Position numbers and translations under genes: made by a program. Positions 60,901-64,000 of a DNA stretch of 64,000 nt are shown here, piece after piece. Under the pieces are notes generated by a model. The model saw nothing but the letters and a program-made list of their open reading frames with translations. It made no database searches and had not been told where the DNA came from. The stretch covers positions 27,466,001 to 27,530,000 of the forward strand of contig CM114273.1 of assembly GCA_050084515.1 (NCBI GenBank). Direction: 5' to 3'. The first letter of the stretch is position 1. Every line of letters begins with the position of its first letter. The stretch comes from Blasia pusilla. Lineage: Eukaryota > Marchantiophyta > Marchantiopsida > Blasiales.

Positions 60901-62713
60901 GTTCAAAGAACTCAACGACCCAGTTTGACTGCAGCGTTTGGAGTAGGGAGTTTTTTGATAATGAGGCAAAAGATTTCATAGAATAGATCAAATGTACAGT
61001 TCCGAGCTTTTTTCGGATGATATAAAGCAAAAGATTTTTTCGATCGATGGTGGTGCTTGTAAATGTTTGCTGATCATTTTGTCTTTTCGAATGTGATCGT
61101 CTATGTACTCCACGGACTTCTACTTTGCAACCCGTCGGATTTCTCCTGCTTGCAACTTTCACTTTATGACCACTGCAACCCGTCAGATTTCTCCTCCTTG
61201 CAACTTTTCGCTTTTTGACCACTGCACCCTTTTTACCACCTCCAGGCAACCTGTCTGATTCCGACAGGTTGCCTGATCGGACCCTTTCCCTCTTGGTCCA
61301 ACTTAAGAGGCAGTCTGGCGGGCTTCTTCCCTTGGCACCTTCCCCTCAACTCGTAAAGGCAGGCGTAGGCTTCTTTTCTTCTCTCAGACGTGTTGGATTC
61401 CTTCTACCTGTGCGGTTGCCATAGTGGTATTACCGGGGGCGGAGCGGATATTGATATCTTTGGATGGGTGTCACATTGCGAGCGTACAAGGTATCTTTGC
61501 CGAGGAAGGCGGTGGGACTGAGACAAGTTACATGGGACCGTTATGGTGTACCTAGGGGGGCCAAGGCTCGAGTTCGCCAACATTTTTGATCCCCATCTAC
61601 AATCGGCCAGAGGAGCCACTTGAATCCCAGGACATTCCTTTGGTACTGTCACCGAGGAGAGTTAGGAGTAAATTTGTAGATGACGAGGCTGAAGAAATCA
61701 TAGACTAGGTGAAATGTACATTTCCGAGGTTCCTTCGGAGGTAATAAAGGACGAGATTTTTCAACCCATAATGGTGTTTGTAAAATTTTGCTGGAATATG
61801 TTTTTGGACTTGTGGATTGTGTTCTTTTAGGTACTTAAAATTACAATTCTGCAACCCGTATGATTCCGACTTTTTACTTTTTGCCCACTGCAACTTTTAA
61901 ACCATTTCCAGGCAACCTATTGGATTCCGACAGGTTGACTGCTTGAGTGATCAGACTCTATCCCGGCGAGACCAACTTCTGGCGCATTGTGGCGGGCTTC
62001 TTGACTTTTGGCTTGTTCCCCTTCATTCGTCCAACCAGTTGTAGGCTTCTTTTCTTGTCTAAGATGTGCAGGATTCCTACTACCTGTCGGATTGCCATTT
62101 TGGATTCCCAACCCGTTAGATCATCGTAGGTGCAGGGTGGAAGAAAATCACTTCTAAAAATATTTCCTTTCTTATGGTGAGCTTTCTTACGGGTTGGGAG
62201 GGGTGTAGCTTCTCGGTTTCTCAGCCTAAGGATCTGATTTGTTCCTCAAGACCAACTTTCTTGAGCAGACACCATTCATAACCGACAGAAAGTTGGTTAT
62301 GGGGCAATTTAGGGGAGGCCATGATGTAGGCAACAATCCCTGCAAAAAGAGAGGTACCCATCCGGGTGGTCCTCCAACAAAAATACCAAGGGCACTGCTT
62401 TTTGTTGACGGAGACAGGGAATGTTAAGAAACTTAGGCTCACATGGAGAGTGATGGAAAAATGTTTAGGGTGGTCTTATGATGTCTCCTTTTTTCTCGCC
62501 CCTAGGAAAGAGGAGGTTTTTTTAGGGCCAAATGTGGACCACTAAATACTCTCTTCTAAAGATATCATGAATTTGAAAGCAAACAAAAATTTCAAATATG
62601 TCAAAAAGTTTTGAAGCGAGGAGGCGGATTTGGCCCTTTTTTTTGAAGAGAGACTCTCCTCTCTTCCTCTCTTCCTCTCCTCTCTTACTCTCTCCTGCCA
62701 GAATACCAGCCCC
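60901..62713 (+). repeat. 3' tail of copy B
   Basis: Same structure as in copy A: a block from about 60,950 duplicated from about 61,675 (GATGACGAGGC.., GGTG..TGTAAA), fewer and more eroded palindromes (61,130-61,270), the captured BRCT fragment (62,246-62,392), the GCGGATTTGGCCC stretch and the CTCTTCC-rich right end. Confidence 0.8.
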
Positions 62714-63985
62714 CTCCCATTGGCCTGCATTTTAGGCCGTCAGATCGACATCGAACTAAGTCGCTTTGAGCTTTGCGAAGCGTGGTCTTTGTGTCTTCGA
62801 GTTCCTGATCCCGCACGTGAAGATTTGTTTCTGCTATTCGACGCTGTGCTTCGCTTTCTGACAAAGCTTGAGCCCTACAGTTGAGGTCATCCACGGCTTG
62901 TAAATAATCTCCCACCAACGCTGTGTCATCTAGGTGGAGGACGTCTTGCAGTTGATGCATGACCGGAACCGCTATATTCAAGAACCACACCATATCGTTG
63001 GCTGTCTGAGACATCAAACGAAGGGAAGGGTGGTGATCGCTAGCACGAGGCATCTCATCGGAGTCCTCATGAGTAGCAGGTTCTGGTTCCGTTGGTGTTT
63101 CGAAGTTGATCCTGCCGCCCTTCGGTCTTGGCTGTTCGATGACATCTTCGACTTTGCGTGAAGCCGAAGCATGCAGATGGTGCTTTAGGGCTGCTTTGCT
63201 TGGTGGTGTGGCTTCGCGGCTTCCACTAGTGCCCGCTCCGCTCCTTCTTGGTAAGCAAACCGGAGTGACCTGCGACCGCTCAAGTGCTTCGTCCGACGTC
63301 AATTCCTGCTTATGAAGATACAGGTGGATTATAAAAGGCGATAAGTAGGACTTCGTGCTTGGATGAAGCACCTCCAACATGTTTCATACGTTCCCGTTGA
63401 CAAAGGAAGCAAAGTCGACTCCCGGCGCCTCGAGATCCAAGTGTTGATTCCAAAGAAGGTAACAAATCTTGACGAGCTTGTTGGTTAGGTAGTAAGATCG
63501 AGCAGGATAAAATAACTTCATCACATGCTTACAAAACTGTCCAAATAATGGTGGAGACAGCGATGTAGCCTTGTAACCATTCCTGCACAGCCGAGTGCCA
63601 ACAATTCTTCGTGTTTTACCAAGAGCTCAGTATTGTACTCATACTCTGGAGCAGCCGGAAGCATGTACGTGGCTCGCCAATCATCCGGCGTCCACTGTTG
63701 GGGTTGTGCGCGATATCAAAGACCCTTCTTCCGAAACTTGGCGGCTGCCGTTGAGGAACGAAGCTCTCCGAGGAGTTCTCCTGATATAAGTGTCCAATTG
63801 GATTGAAAGAACATTGCCAAAGAGCGCGCTTCCAGTGCTTCGACCAGCTCGGGGGACAACTTGACCATCGGAATTGCCACACTTTGCAGAATGGGAGTGG
63901 AGTCTTCGCGAGGCATGGCTGTACGTCGCGCTCGGTGAACGCCACGCTTTGGTCTGCTCCGCAACTTCTTGTTTACCCTGTCCAT
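62714..63985 (-). pseudogene. Unrecognised minus-strand ORF, partial at the right edge
   Basis: Protein-like sequence runs from 63,985 down to the MULE border in shifting frames. It begins MDRVNKKLRSRPKRGVHR, then QSVAIPMVKLSPELVEALEA, then (other frame) QWTPDDWRATYMLPAAPEY and ELLVKHEELLALG, then VKICYLLWNQHLDLEAPGVD. After a stop, the 63,380-62,685 frame has YLSPFIIHLYLHKQELTS, a low-complexity linker, and a coiled coil (ALSESEAQRRIAETNLHVRD). Its last codons run into copy B, so the MULE-like element interrupts or ends it. It may be a gag-like or other transposon protein. I do not recognise the family, and the 5' end may lie outside the window. Confidence 0.45.
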
Positions 63986-64000
63986 GAAATGACCTGTCTG

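Larger units (their letters stand above)
56740..62713 (+). mobile_element. MULE-like element, copy B (5'-truncated, no transposase)
   Basis: Collinear with the right half of copy A: palindrome array, TATA box, four-exon gene, duplicated 3' tail, captured BRCT fragment and the right terminal sequence ending CTAC/CCAG-type AATACCAGCCCC at 62,713. The left end is not the inverted repeat of copy A; homology starts within the promoter array, so the transposase gene and left terminus are missing. Relative to A it also lacks the leader repeats and most of exon 1. The right flank starts CTCCCATTGG; no matching duplication is found on the left, consistent with truncation. Confidence 0.85.

Overview
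The window looks like nuclear DNA of a land plant with a large, repeat-rich genome. The evidence is a set of plant-type transposable elements (CACTA/Spm with a TNP2 transposase and a plant Ptta/En-Spm-type second protein, hAT with BED, DUF659 and hATC parts, Ty1/copia, Ty3/gypsy, and a MULE-like element with a SWIM transposase), a plant-type CCCTAAA interstitial tract, and spliceosomal GT/AG introns. I cannot name the species. I found no intact host gene, no intact tRNA or rRNA gene and no CRISPR; almost all coding sequence belongs to decayed mobile elements.

Layout. 0.4-4.8 kb: LTR-like direct repeats around a decayed ORF. 4.8-8.1 kb: little, apart from a 115-bp tandem repeat and a long inverted repeat. 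8.1-9.1 kb: a GC-rich short element. 9.5-12.5 kb: a broken hAT transposase. 12.7-43.25 kb: a tandem array of about 178-bp units, split by a 27.6-kb CACTA transposon (14,344-41,989; TIRs CACTAGTA; 3-bp TSD TCT). The CACTA carries subterminal repeats, a TNP2 gene, a second transposon gene, and a PHD-like plus BRCT segment that looks captured. Its second gene is split by a third-level insertion, a 12.6-kb MULE-like element (copy A, 19,710-32,310; GA-rich TIRs; near-perfect 9-bp TSD). 43.7-53 kb: a 5S-rRNA-like scrap, a decayed copia, a fragment of a third copy of the MULE-borne gene, and an internally deleted gypsy with LTR-like repeats. 53.7-56.05 kb: short inverted-repeat elements, one swollen by a GC-rich repeat. 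56.74-62.71 kb: copy B of the MULE-like element, lacking the transposase gene. 62.7-64 kb: an unrecognised decayed ORF running off the right edge.

The most interesting system is the MULE-like element. It carries two divergent genes: a SWIM/DDE-type transposase on the minus strand, and on the plus strand a four-exon gene. That second gene's C-terminal half has the motif order of a permuted (beta-class-like) DNA amino-methyltransferase: a D-L-P-S/L version of motif IV, then an EKSP...GD-LVFDLVG motif I, then a GR/N...CLE strand. Dozens of copies of a 26-27-bp palindrome (half-site GCAACCCGTCGG) fill the shared promoter region, the introns of both genes and the 3' tail. They recur in the same non-coding compartments of copy B and were seen nowhere else in the window. 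By analogy with VANDAL elements, where an element-encoded protein binds short repeats in its own non-coding DNA, the palindromes could be target sites for an element protein. That is inference. Every copy here carries frameshifts or stops, so the window holds relics, not a working system.
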